A stretch of 64,000 nt of DNA from positions 186,001 through 250,000 of the forward strand of contig JADQWC010000487.1 in NCBI GenBank assembly GCA_017979445.1. The letters are read 5' to 3'. The stretch comes from Akebia trifoliata (taxonomy: Eukaryota; Streptophyta; Magnoliopsida; Ranunculales; Lardizabalaceae). The stretch's first letter is position 1, and every line of letters starts with the position of its first letter. The notes below the pieces were generated by a model. The model searched no databases. It saw only the letters and a program-made list of their open reading frames with translations, and was not told the origin of the DNA. The position numbers and the translations under genes are program-made. Positions 32,877 to 44,869 of the stretch are shown here, piece by piece.

Positions 32877-32894
32877 TGGTGACTCTGCTGGGGA
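32877..32894 (+). promoter_or_regulatory. Primer binding site of C
   Basis: TGGTGACTCTGCTGGGGA, starting two bases after the LTR end and followed by ACATTGAGGATCAGAC, which is conserved in A' and B. Confidence 0.72.
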
Positions 32895-34970
32895 CATTGA
32901 GGATCAGACTTGAAAAACCTCAAGTATGGGAATATTGCCATTGACCTAGATTTTATTTTTTTGTTGTTGTTTGCTCTATTTCTTTTCTATTTAATTTTTA
33001 GGTAATTTCTTATTATTGTCCGGTTACCATTTTTTGTTCATTTATTTATTAACCCAATCATTAATTTCTGTTTAATTTCGGGTACGGTAACGTGGCACAT
33101 TTTTTTGTAGTTAGATTGAGAGTCACTTAGGGTGACTTTAAATAATACTAAATTTCAAAGAATAATGTGGTTGAGGGCAGAATAATGATGATGGAATAAT
33201 GAAACAAAAAAAGATTTTTTTTCTTTATTTTTCTTCCTTTTTAAGGTATGTCGATCCGTGTTTGGATAACAAAAGATTTTTTAAGAAACATGGTCATATG
33301 TTATTTGATAATGTTTAAAAAAACTGAGAGATTTTTTTGTTTATTTGTTTATTATTTAGGTGTTTAATTTTTTTAGGCAAGACATGCTGCCCATAGACAG
33401 CAAATAAAAAGAAGTAAAAAAATTAAAAAAGTTTTCTTTTGAGTTTCTGCCGGCAGCAGCTCTAGGTGGTGTGCCCCTAGTACAACTCAATGTGAACTTT
33501 TAAACCCAATGATTTTCATAGGGAGTTGTTAGTAAAAAATTCTTTTTATTTATTACTTTTTCAACCCTTTTAAAACAGTTTTTTTTTAAAAGAATCCATC
33601 TTCTTCCCCAATTGATTCCATCGATCTCAACAGAGACTCAAGAGCTTTGCTCCCCAAGGGTTCCTAAACCATACTTGGGTTTGCGAATCTCGACTGATCT
33701 AAGTATCAACCGATCAAAGCAGCCCTCATCCTGATTACTTCTAGATCGAACAAGTAACGATGAACGAACTGGTATGGGGCGCTGTCTCCTCTGTGAGATG
33801 GGAGATTCAATTAATATCAGAGATAACAAATATCGTTGTTTTTTCTCAATTTTTCGTGGCAATTTTTTTTTGGGACTGGTATGGGGTGCTGTTTCCTGAT
33901 TACTTCGCATTTTTTCACTCAAAAATCGTCTCATGTCTCGATTTTAGTGGCTGTTTTTTTGCCCGATCAGTCGTTCTTGTAAGATAGGTGCTTCTAATCT
34001 TGATCTCGAACATGAAGATCTCTGTGAAGATTGGTTGAATCTCGATTTCTCACTTTCTTTCTTTCAAATAAAATATTCAAATCATCAGAAGGCAGTTCAT
34101 AGAGAATTTCTTCGTCTCAACAAACTAAGATGGTGAATAATTTATCGAAGAACTCCGTGAATTTTTCATACGCTACGATTCTGTTTTGTTGGTTCTCTCG
34201 GTTCTATCCTTCACACGTTGTCTGCTTGATGTCTCCGTTTCACCAATGGGTCTGTATAAAAATAGATAGCTTTGAAGGTTCTGATTTTGGGGTTGAGTGG
34301 GTTCTTGTGTTTTGAATTAGATTCATTTGGTTCTGTTGTTCTCTAAACAGCACCTAAGGTTTATCTCGACGTGATAGTGGATGAGTCCGAATTTTTGGTG
34401 ACAGCAACATGTAGTTTGTTTCATAAAAGTATTTTGGGTTTTTAAAATCAATTTGTTCTCTAAAATTTTTTTTTTTTAAAAAGATAATAAATAAAGATTA
34501 AAAAGTTAAAAAAAAAAGAAAAAGAAAGTTCAAAAAATTAGAAAAAATCAATTTTTAAATGTTGCTAACAGCAACATATGTTTATGTCCTTTGATTTTGT
34601 TTTGTTTTCTGAATTTCTTTTGATTGGGCTCAACTTGTTTTTTTTTTTTTTTAAATAATAATAAAAAAATAATAAAATATCCTCTTTATTTCATCGATCA
34701 TTATTATACCCTCAATTCAATACCCTTAGAAATTTTGAATTATTTCGGGTCACCCCAAAATAACCTTGATTGAGCCATATAAATTTTTTGAGACTTGGAA
34801 CTATGGGCTTATTTCAATGATTCGGACCATATTATTAGTTCATGTTAATTGCCTATCTAACATGCCATAATCTTGTTTGAGATACATATTTGATGTTTAT
34901 CATAATGTTGATGTGATGGAATGTGATCGGATTGGTGTTTAATATTCATGTGATATCAATGTTGTAATGG
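32895..34970 (+). other. C: variable leader, non-coding
   Basis: About 2.1 kb, T-rich, with no supported gene. It contains inverted motifs: CTGCCGGCAG at 33447-33456 and the hairpin TGTTGCTAACAGCAACA at 34560-34576. A short direct repeat (GGTATGGGGCGCTGT at 33773 and a near copy at 33881) lies in the middle. The stretch 33600-34400 has no counterpart elsewhere in the window, so it may be captured foreign DNA or fast-evolving leader. Confidence 0.62.
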
Positions 34971-36204
34971 TTTGATAAGGCCCATGGGCCCATGTTGTTT
35001 CAAAAAGGCCCCGGGCACACCCCACCTTGTTTTGCACACACCACATGCACGTTTATTGTTTTACCCACTTACACGTCCCATATAGCCAACGTGGTACTAG
35101 TACGTGGCCCGGTCTCTTCGGAGATGCGACGTCATTCATGAAAACCACAACTCCAGTCACATACCTTAGGGTATATCAAACTGGGGCATCAATATCGTCC
35201 GATCAGATGATTCTAAGAGGTATATTGATGCACCCAGGCTAGAGCGACCTGAGCCTTTGACCTATTGTGAGCCACACAGTCACATGTCCCGATTGCCAAC
35301 GTAGTACTAGTACGTGGTCGGTCCCCTCGTGGGACGCCAAACCATTTATGAAAGCTACAACTCTTGACTCGTACCCGTAGGTGTAAAAGATAATCTAAGT
35401 ATATCAATTGCACTTCTTGGTCAAAACTGGTGCCTAAGCAAGATCTTGCCCCGCTGTACCCTACTGTACGAGGGGGATAGACTACGTCTATTTTATACGA
35501 GAGGTATTTAAGTGGGCCCTTGCTCAGCATTGTGCGCCACCTCTCAACTGGAGATCAAACTGGCTATTTTTGACTTTAGAGAAGTGAATTAAGGTTTTAG
35601 ATTATCACCTATACGGTATATCAAACCAAGTCACCACGTATCAAAAGGTATATAGGTATGCTTGGGCAAGGGTGGCCAGATAAAAATGCATTGCACGTAG
35701 TAAGCTTAGAGTCTAGAAACCTTCCTTGTAGGTCACGACTCGAACTTATCGTGGGTGTTCCCGGGTTGTTTATTGAATGAAACCTTTTGATTGATAAATG
35801 TATGTGAATGATGTGAATGGTGAGATCAGAGTATATGATTGTCCTCAAGGATCAAAAATGTCGTTTTTGAAAATTAAAATGGGTGCACCGACCCAATAAA
35901 GAATCTACTCTTTTACAATAATGACCCAGTCCATCCCGATCCAACAATCATGGTGGGCCGGGCCATTTAAATTGAAAATGGAGATCAAATTTTCAAAAGA
36001 AGACAAATAGTTTACAAAAGGAAAATATTTTTCAGAAAAAAATGTTTTCCAAAAGAAGTGTTCTCTAGAAAAAATATTTTCCAAAAATGGTTTTTCATAA
36101 AAATAAGATTTTCTGAAAGGAAAGTATTTTCTAAATAAAAAGGAAATTGATATTTTACATGGACCTTGGAAGAGTACTAAAATACCCTTTTGTGTCAAAC
36201 CAGG
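34971..36204 (+). repeat. C: conserved leader block
   Basis: Conserved in A', B and D. It is built from two related modules of about 200 bp: palindromes GTACTAGTAC at 35094-35103 and 35304-35313, each followed by CGTGG. Next comes the segment shared with E1 (35398-35590), then an A-rich tract (35990-36140). ORF1 follows at once. Confidence 0.85.
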
Positions 36205-37386
36205 ATGCTAGTCGCAGGTGATAACCCAATCGATCAGTTAGTCAAAACAATTGTCATAGGGATGCACCCTGTAGAGAAGATCAATTTTGGAAGATTCATG
36301 TTGAGGAGTGCTCTTTATTTTCACGAATTTGAAATAGACTGGAACCTCTTACATGCTATGGCTAAGCGATGGAACCCCTATCTTCACATATTCCATATGG
36401 GGTATATGCACTTGTGTCCCACTCACGAGGATTATTGTGGCATCATGAGGATATCCACTTCAGGACCTCTAGTCAGGCCCTCATTGAAGATCGGATATTC
36501 TGGTGAACTCGCCACATAACTGAACATTTTCAAGGAAGAAGCCAAGGCCTTAGTCCATGATGGAAGATTGGACTTGATACCTTTACTGGGCCGGTATCGC
36601 TCCCGCAGTCATCCTATCAATGTAAAACCCGAAGCCTAGCGAGCCACTAGAGATTACCAATTATGCCTAGGAATCCTAGCCCAATACATACTGACCTCTA
36701 ATAGTGATGGCCAAACTATCCCTGAGTCCTTCATAGATATAGCCTCTCAACTCTCAAGGAAAGCCAACCCAGTACCCCTTATCCTAGCTGAAACTTTCTT
36801 AGGTCTAGATGTCATAAAAAAGGGTGAAGGGGAAAACTTCAAAGGAAGCCCCTACCTACTCTATATGTGGTTTTGTGATCGTTTGAAAATCGTAGATGTT
36901 CCCTCAAACCTCGAATATGGGCCAGAACACTTTTCTAAGAGAAACCTGTTAGTGCATCACAACTCAGTCAAAGTTTGGAGTAAATGGTTAGACTCTCGCC
37001 TTGCTTGTCATATCGGTTTTAGGTGCCCTTGGTGGATGACTGATCCCCCTGTTCTAGGAACCAAAGGATCCTACTATGTCCGTCTGATTGGTTTAGAAAA
37101 AACATCTTTTTTCCATCTTAATCTGATCCCAGAACAGTACGACGTACCTATAGAGTTATCTTTACCTCAACACAAAGCTTTCTTTTCCCCCGAGCCTTTG
37201 ACTGAAAAGTTAGTACACCTCATTGATAAAGCTTGGAACAAGCGCACCTTAGGGTATCCAGACGGACCAGCAGAATTCAAAGAGCCAGTTGTTAGAGCCA
37301 GGAGGGTCAAGCCTGACAGCAATCCTCATGACCATCAAGACAAAGCCAAGCGTCCATGTAAAAATAATTCAAGTCAAAGTTGTTGA
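36205..37386 (+). pseudogene. C ORF1 (Ogre-type, unknown function)
   Basis: One frame of about 393 codons from ATG 36205 (MLVAGDNPIDQLVK) to TGA 37386, with two internal stops (TAA 36517-36519, TAG 36637-36639). Recognisable parts are FHEFEIDWNLLHAMAKRWNP, YMHLCPTHEDYCGIM, SFIDIASQLSRKANPVPLIL, SPYLLYMWFCDRLKIVD and a basic C-terminus (RARRVKPDS...KAKRP). It lies between leader and gag, the position of ORF1 in Ogre elements. I recognise no enzymatic motif, and its function is unknown. A longer start at 36190 would need TTG. Confidence 0.8.
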
Positions 37387-37585
37387 AAGATGTTTTTAAT
37401 AAGAACATATTCGTTGTCAATCATTTTCAATAAAACTATCTTTCTTTTTGAATAAGTATTTATTTCCTTTTCGAATACTCATTGTGTGAAGGATTAATTA
37501 ATGGATTGGTGCACAAACCACAATAAAATGATTCTTTAAATTTTTTTCAAGGGGGTAATACTGAAATTGACTAAATCTATCTTTG
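37387..37585 (+). other. C: spacer between ORF1 and gag
   Basis: AT-rich spacer of 199 bp. Its equivalent in D is at 62800-62990 (CAATGAAAACATTATTTGTT-like to GGGGGTAACACTGAAATTG). No gene. Confidence 0.7.
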
Positions 37586-40057
37586 ATGAGATCATATAGG
37601 ATTATCATTGCACCCAAACTCAAGCGTCCACCTCCTAGTTGGAGTCGTAAGTCCAGTCGGTTAGAACGAACCACAGTACCAAGTCAACAAGCAGAGATGG
37701 CTTTAGAATCTGAGCTCACCGAGATCCGTAAGATCTTGGCAGCCTTTGCCAATGATATCAACAGTATAAAAGGCAAAGTGGAAGTGTTAGAACAAACCTC
37801 AAAATCGACGGGTAATCCTCTAGATGACCCAAAAGGGAAAAAGGTGGAAGATAAACGTCCACTTGAAGTCTTCGAACTCAACGGAGACTAAGAATATGTT
37901 GATGAAAATCCAACGTTATCTAATAGAATGTCTCAATTGGAGTCAGCTATGAAAAGTATAAAGGGTATTGATGAAATTGCAGCAGGCATTGAAGCTCTGA
38001 ATCGCATCCCGATTATCCATTTGCAAAAGAAGTTTGTGATGCCTGAAATGGATAAATTCAGTGGGACAGGATGTGCGAAAACACATCTTAAGGTATATGT
38101 TACCAACATGCGCACTATGGGGCTCAACGACGAACAAATGACATTATTGTTCCAAAGAACTTTATCAGGATCAGCACTACATTGGCTAATGTCTCAAGAT
38201 CCAGTTACTGTGGGTACATGGGAGAACATGTCAAAGGCCTTCTGGCATCAGTATAAATATAGTACCGAGATTGAGACCTCAAGAAGGGATTTGGAAGTAA
38301 CTAAACAGAAAAATGGGGAGACATTTATTGATTTCATTGGTCGCTGGAGGGCCAAGGCTACTCAAATGTGGGACAGACCTTCGGAGAAGGAACAAGTAGC
38401 GATTATCCGAAAGAACCTTTCACAAGGATATGCTCAGCATCTAGTGCCCCAATATCTCCCTACTTTTGAGTCCCTACTACAGGCTGGAAGTCAACTCGAG
38501 GATGCATTTGCCTCTGGGGTTCTTTCTAATCCCTCAGATAACAAATCTAAGAAACTATATATTCCCAAACCTAGTACCAACCACGTCTACATAGCCAACA
38601 CATCAGCTACCCCAGCTCAACCCCCAACCCGGACTAATAACCAGGTTCATCCAAGTCAACCTCGAATTCCGCATCAGTTTACCAATCTAGGGATGAGTCT
38701 CACGGTAGCGCTTCACAAATTCATGAAAAAAGGGCTTCTGACCCCTATCCAACCCCGACCTTTACCTAATCCCTTGCCAGCTGGACACAATGCTAACTTG
38801 TTCTGTGAGTTCCATCAAAATCCTGGCCATCACACGGATCGATGTATCACCTTGGGCCATGATATTCAAAATCTTATTGACAACAAAAAGGTCACCATCC
38901 CTAGCCCACCAAATGTCACCACTAATCCACTACCTACTTATCAACCTCTACCAACCATGAACATGGTTTCTCACACCCCATTACTATTCGACCCTGTTTC
39001 TCTCATCCATCCAATCCAAGTTAAACCGCCTAGTTACCCCCTTGCCGGGATAGCCTTCACTGATGAGGTTTTCACTATGAACTATGAACCATTTGATTTA
39101 ACCTCGGATGATACATGTTGTTTATCCCTGTCCCGTTACGATAGTCCCGCATTTACTAGTTACATGTTGGCTCAAATGAAAAACCTTGTACCTTTGACAG
39201 ACGAAGATCCATACTTGTTGACTGAAGAAGATGAGCCTTTCTCCCTTTCCTGTGATGAAGTTAGATATATGACTCGAGGGGGAAGAGTTTTTAAGCCACA
39301 AGAACTCTGTGTTGATAATCCTGCAGTCCTGGCAAGAAAAGAAGGAAAAGATCCCACCAAGGAAAGCATCGAAGAGGATAACTCCGTGATCAAGCAGTTG
39401 AAAAAATCACGGGCCAATATCTCAGTATGGGGTTTACTCATGGCTTCCACTGCTCATAGGGAGGTTGTTCTCAAAGCACTAAACACAGCCCAAGTCTCCC
39501 TTGATACTTCTCCAGATCAGCTGGCAAGTATAGTAGGGGCAACTTACGTGGAGAATATCCTATCCTTCTCGGACTTAGATCTCCCAAAAGAAGGGGCAAG
39601 CCATACTAAGCCGTTGCACATTATAGTTGACTGTAACAGGATGAGGGTACCTCTAGTTTTGATCGATAACGGGAGTGCACTGAACGTTTGCTTCCTGAAA
39701 ACGGCTACTTGTCTTGGGTTTAAGGCTGAAGATCTCAAGCCCACTAATCAAGGTGTTAGGGCCTATGATAACACCAAGAGGGATGTACTGAGAATCTTGC
39801 ACCTTCGATTGTCCACAGGCATAGCTGAATTTCTTATGGAATTTCAGGTTATTGACATCAAGTCTTCTTTCAATTTATTATTAGGGAGACCATGGTTACA
39901 CCAAATTAAAGCCATCTCTTCTATGCTACACCAGAAGGTCAAGTTTATCAAGGATGGACTAGTGATTACTCTCTATGGAGATGCTAAAATTGTAGGGATT
40001 ATGAACAGTACTGAAGCTAAGGATGAGCCATTGCTTGAAATTCAACCAGAACAATAG
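37586..40057 (+). pseudogene. C gag-protease polyprotein (one internal stop)
   Basis: A single frame with one TAA (37889-37891). The longest open part is 37928-40057. Domains: N-terminal coiled stretch (ELTEIRKILAAFANDINSIK); gag core with FSGTGCAKTHLKVYVTNMRT, LFQRTLSGSALHWLM and RWRAKATQMWDRPSEKEQ; a CX2HX4HX4C knuckle, CEFHQNPGHHTDRC (residues 293-306 of the 709-residue part); then protease with MRVPLVLIDNGSALNVC (catalytic Asp about residue 580) and FNLLLGRPWLH. The knuckle uses His where retroviral knuckles use Cys. Frame and domains match Tat/Ogre gag-pro. Confidence 0.92.
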
Positions 40058-41167
40058 GGAGTAAAGCTCAGTGGGTTCGAGTTTGAAAAGATATGCTCAG
40101 TCCAATGGGATCAAGTCATGAAAGAATATTTTCCAATGGAAAATACCTCTAATTGCCACATGGCCAATATATTCAAGAAAATGAGATTTTTCCCTAGCAT
40201 GGGTTTAGGACGCAAGCAGCAAGGTATTAAAGAGGCATCAATGATTAAATAGGTCATCGGCACATTTGGACTAGGATATAAGCCTACTAAGGAAGATTAG
40301 GCCCAATACTGGAAGACAAAACGGGACAAGACAATTGCTAAAAGGCAAAGGCGCACCACGGATCTCATTAAAATGATGCCCTATCGAAAGACCCTCAATG
40401 GTTATTTTGTGATTGAAGGAGAAGACTTCCATTACTATGGGTTCTTAGAGCCATTCATTGATCACATCACTGGTACTCGTTTGCCGGGGTTTAAAATCTT
40501 CTTTGGCATGGAATGGCCTAAAAAGGAAGCAAGCACAGAAGTTAAAGAGAAGAAAGTTGAAGACTGGTAGCTCGATCTGGTCTCCCTCAACATTGATTAG
40601 CTATTCATTGAAGATCATAGTGTTTTAGTGTTGCCAGTTGAGAAAGGGATCCCAAATCCTCAGTCTGTAATCAAACCCGCTGTTGGGTGTCTCTCAAATT
40701 ATCATGTAATTAGTCCTATGTTACATGTCAAGGCTGGGTCTGTCGGTCCCATTAGTCCTGTTCAGTTTGACATGCCAGTCGAGTCCTTTATTTCTGTTGA
40801 GTCAAATAAGTTAGTTGTTTCTGCTGAGTCTGTTATTTCTAGTGAGTCTCTTTTTCCTGCTGAGTCAAGTGAGTCTATCAAGTCTGCAATGAGTCCTGTT
40901 ACCCCATCTCTTTTCAATGAAATGAAAGAAATTTTTGATTACCCCGAGCGCAATAATAATTGAACTAATAATCTGACTTCGGAGGGAGAATCTTCTGACG
41001 AAGAACCTCCCCCTGAAATAGTCAAATTATTTGAACAAGAAGAGGAACGTCGGACTCAACCTCTAATAAAGGAAGTATAGGTTATCAACCTCGGAACAAA
41101 AGAAAATCCGCAAGAAATTCGGATAGGGGTCACTTTATGTCCCGATGAACGCAAAGGGATAGTAGAC
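40058..41167 (+). pseudogene. C protease-RT linker with G-patch-like motif
   Basis: Continues in the gag-pro frame after TAG 40055-40057. MRFFPSMGLGRKQQGI (near 40180-40230) resembles a G-patch. Stops occur near 40250, 40300 and 40570, then comes a Ser-rich spacer 40628-40963 (SVESNKLVVSAESVISSESL). Ogre elements are reported to carry an intron between protease and RT. I can find no clear GT/AG pair that I would defend here. Confidence 0.75.
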
Positions 41168-41960
41168 TTGCTCAGAAAGTTCAATGACGTATTTGCGTGG
41201 TCTCACGAGGATATGCCGGGGGTAAGCACAAATATAGTTCAACATCGAATTTCGTTATATCTTGATGCTCGACCAATCAAACAGAAACTTCGACGTATGA
41301 AGCCAAAATGGACTTTGAAAATTAAAGAAGAAGTTACGAAGCAGATTAACGCTGGATTTTCGAAAGTAGTAGAATACCCTGAGTGGATTGCTAATGTCAT
41401 CCCAGTGCCGAAAAAGGATGGAAAAGTTAGAATGTGTGTGGATTTCAGGGACCTAAACAAAGCAAGCCAAAAAGATAGTTTCCCTTTGCCACACATAGAT
41501 GTTCTAGTAGATAATACAGCAGGACACGCTTTATTGTCCTTCATGGATGGCTTTTCGGGATATAATCAGATAAAAATAAGTCCTCGAGATATGCAAAAAA
41601 TGTCGTTCATCACACAGTGGGGGACCTTCTGCTACAAGGTCATGCATTTTGGTTTGAAGAACACTGGAGCCACCTATCAAAGAGCAGCCACGACTTTACT
41701 ACATGACATGATACACAAGGAAGTCGAAGTCTATGTAGATGATATGATAGTCAAATCTAAGGAATGACTGGGGCACGTTACTGCGTTAGAAAAGTTTCTC
41801 ACAAGGATTCAAAAGTACCAACTCCGCCTCAACCCACAGAAATGCATATTTAGAGTAACTTCTAGGAAACTATTGGGATTTGTGGTCAGTTAGAGAGGGA
41901 TCGAAGTAGACCCTGTGAAGATTAAAGCTATCCAAGAGATGCCGCCGCCTGAGAATGAAA
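41168..41960 (+). pseudogene. C reverse transcriptase
   Basis: Open at 41168-41767: VVEYPEWIANVIPVPKKDGK, RMCVDFRDLNKASQKDSFPL, LLSFMDGFSGYNQIKISPRD, MHFGLKNTGATYQRAATTLL and VEVYVDDMIVKSKE (YVDD codons 41732-41743). All RT catalytic Asp residues are present. TGA at 41765-41767 replaces the Arg codon of KERLGH, a later TAG near 41891 replaces a Gln, and one base is lost near 41959 compared with B, shifting the frame. Confidence 0.93.
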
Positions 41961-42575
41961 GCAGATTCGATATTTTTTAGGCAGAATCCAGTATGTTAGC
42001 AGATTCATTGATCAACTCACCAATGTCTGTGAACCTATTTTCAAACTTCTCAAGAAGAATGAACCAACAATTTGGAACGAGCAATGTCAAAAAGCTTTCA
42101 ACCAAGTCAAGGAGTATCTCTTAAATCCACCTATTCTGGTTCCACCTACACCGGGTGAACCACTTCTTCTTTATCTGTCAGTCACAGAAGAAGTTATGGG
42201 ATGTATGCTTGCACAGTATGACAAAGATAGTCGCAAAGAAATAGCTATATACTACATCAGCAAAAAGATGTTAGAATATGAATGAAAATATTCGGCTCTC
42301 GAAAAAACTTGCTTAGCACTGGTATGGGCTACTCAGAGACTCTGGCACTATATGCTATCTCATTCAATTATCCTGTTATCTCGGATGGATCCTCTCAAGT
42401 ATCTTTTCGAGAAGCCGGCGTTGACAGGGAGAACCGCGCAATAGTTATTACTGCTATCAGAGTTTGACATCACGCATGTTATACAGAAGTCTATCAAAAG
42501 GAGAGCTGTAGCAGAATACTTGACAGATCACCTTGTAGTAGAAGGAATAAGGCCTGTGGATCAATTTTAAGATGA
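41961..42575 (+). pseudogene. C RT connection and first RNase H
   Basis: Frame 1 after the deletion: RFIDQLTNVCEPIFKLLKKN, EEVMGCMLAQYDKDSRKEIA and YYISKKMLEYE, then TGA near 42283, ALEKTCLALVWATQRLWHYM and MDPLKYLFEKPALTGRTAQ, then TAG near 42440 and TAA near 42568. It is homologous to 27064-27739 in B, where different codons are broken. Confidence 0.87.
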
Positions 42576-43010
42576 GAACATCTTGCACGTTAAAGAAAAA
42601 CCGCAGAACCAAACATGGCAGTTGTACCTTGATGGAGCCGCTAATCAAAATGGGTATGGAATAGGGGCAGTCTTGTTTTCTCCGGAAGGATGCCACATTC
42701 CTATCGCTATTAAATTAGCATTTTCGAACACTAATAACACGGCTGAATATGAGGCGTGCATTGCGGGGCTCGAAGCTGCTTTGAACCGGGGCATTACAGA
42801 AATTGAAGTTTTTGGAGATTCAGCCTTGGTCATACATCAGTCATTGGAAGAATGGAAGACTAGGGATGAAAAATTGAAACCTTATCATAAGTATTTGTTA
42901 AACTTAGTCAGTAAGTTTAAAGCGATCATGTTCCAACACTTGTCAAGGGAGGATAACAAATTTGCTGACTCCTTAGCAACTTTATTTTTAATGATCCATT
43001 TACCCCCTAG
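42576..43010 (+). pseudogene. C second (archaeal-type) RNase H
   Basis: In the open stretch 42583-43374: TWQLYLDGAANQNGYGIGAV (first Asp), NTAEYEACIAGLEAALNRGI (Glu), EIEVFGDSALVIHQSLEEW (Asp) and DNKFADSLATLF (last Asp). All four acidic residues are intact, and the domain is uninterrupted. This is better preserved than in B, where the Ser of GDSALV is lost. Confidence 0.92.
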
Positions 43011-44348
43011 CATGGAATTGAGGCCGATCACTGTTGAAGTCAAAGACAAACCCGCGTACTGCCATCAGATCAACATTACTATACGACTACCCGATGGAAA
43101 GCCATGGTACACAGATATAAAGAGAGTGTTGGAAAAACAAGAATTCCCGGAAGGAGCATCGAGGAAGGAACGACAAACCCTACTAAGATTAGCATCTCAA
43201 TTCATCATGTGCGCAGGAAGTTTATACAAAAAGTCTTATGATGGGATTCATTTGTCATGTGTTGATGAAGATCAAGCTGAACAGATAATGGTTGAACTAC
43301 ATTCAGGAGAATGTGGCCCACACATGAGTGGGAAAATGTTAGTTAAGAAAATTATGAAACAAGGTTACTACTAGCCCAAGATAGAAACATATTGTCATCA
43401 CATGGTCAAAACCTATCATAAGTGCCAAATACATGCGAACCTTATACATGTGCCACCATCTCAATTAGTGGGTCTGACTTCACCATGGCCATTCTCAGTC
43501 TGGAAAATTGACATTATTGGTAAAATATTGCCTAAGGCATCAAATGGGCATGAATACATTCTAGTTGCCATCGATTATTTTACCAAATGGGTCGAAGCTG
43601 CCTCTTATGCTGTCCTCACTGCGTCTCGAGTTGCAAAGTTCATTCAAACAAATATCATCAGTTGATACGGGGTACCTTCGGAGTTGATCTCTGATAACGG
43701 GTCACACTTCGAAGCTAAGGTTATCAAATTGTGTTTAAAGTTCAAAATCTCACACCAAAAATCATCTCCTTACCGCCCTCAGACTAATGGAGCAGTCGAA
43801 GCAGCTAATAAGAATATTAAAACTATCCTCAGGAAAATGTGTCAATCACATCGAGATTGGTCAGAAAAACTATCATTTTCATTATGGGCATATCGAACCT
43901 CAATTCGATCCTCCACTAGAGCTACTCCCTACTCCTTAGTATACGGCATGGAAGCAGTCTTGCCAATTGAAATGGAAATTCTATCTCTCAGGGTCTTATT
44001 AGAGAGTCAGTTGTCAGAAGCAGATTGGGTTCGCCAACAGTATGAAGAATTGAATTTGATCGAAGAAAAATGACTAAGAGAGTTGTACCACGTGCAAGCT
44101 TATCAAAGAAGAGTCGCCCGCGCACTTGACAAAAAGATCAAGGCTCGTCACTTATAAGTCAGGGACTTAGTACTCAAATAGAATCGGGCACCTATCTTTG
44201 ACCCTAGAGGGAAGTTCAAACCAAATTGGGGAGGTCCATTAATCGTCAAGGAAATATTACCAGGAAAAGCTGTCAGACTTCAAGATCATGATGGAATCGA
44301 ATTACCAGAACCAACCAGCCTTGACCAAATCAAACGGTACTACATTTA
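43011..44348 (+). pseudogene. C integrase
   Basis: Zinc finger HSGECGPHMSGKMLVKKIMK to MVKTYHKCQIHANL, with TAG 43372-43374 in place of the Trp of YYWP. Core VWKIDIIGKILPKA (Asp 43510-43512), LISDNGSHFEAKVI (Asp 43693-43695) and NGAVEAANKNIKTIL (Glu 43798-43800, 35 codons after the second Asp). Further stops are TGA near 43663 (Arg codon), TGA near 44071, TAA near 44155 and TAG near 44178. The C-terminus APIFDPRGKFKPNWGGP ends at KRYYI, TAA 44346-44348. The catalytic residues remain but the frame is broken. Confidence 0.93.
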
Positions 44349-44869
44349 AGGAGACCATCTTTGGCCGAATCAATCCTCATATTACCCAGCTACCTGGTTC
44401 AACATATTCTTTCTCAACCCCTTTGTAGCCTTTTCAAAAAGAAAAATTATGCCTTTTTTTCTTTTTTAGTCCGATCACCTAACCTAGGGAAGGAAAGCTT
44501 CGAACTACGTTTTGGTCTGATCCCAAAATTCTAAGGTACGTAGGCAACCTGAGAAGTTACTTCAGGCCCAACCACATCACAATAAAAAAAATCTATTTCC
44601 CCACACAATAAAAAATTACGAAAAAATTCAAAAGAAAAATAAATCCAAAATGGGAAAGAAAATTTAAGGAAAAAGAAAACAATTTAAAAGGAAATGCCAC
44701 ACAAGGGGCATTTGGGTTTTTGAGCCTCAAAATTCCTTTCTTTTTATACCCAGTCCTAAGCTTACCTATAAAAGTCCTCCTAAGTACCGTACGAAATGTC
44801 AAGGAAGATAGCAAAGCATGATCAGACAGTAACTCTAGAAGTTCAGAGGAGAAGAAAAAGATAAAAAAA
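44349..44869 (+). other. C: sequence after pol
   Basis: Non-coding, matches B 24801-25309 inverted. No gene. Confidence 0.7.

Noticed and set aside
35213..35848. Minus-strand frames of 75-105 codons in the conserved leader
   Set aside because: Antisense to the leader block. Frames are not kept in the A', B and D copies.
36190..36204. Upstream start of ORF1 at 36190
   Set aside because: It would use TTG. ATG 36205 is the first proper start in the frame.
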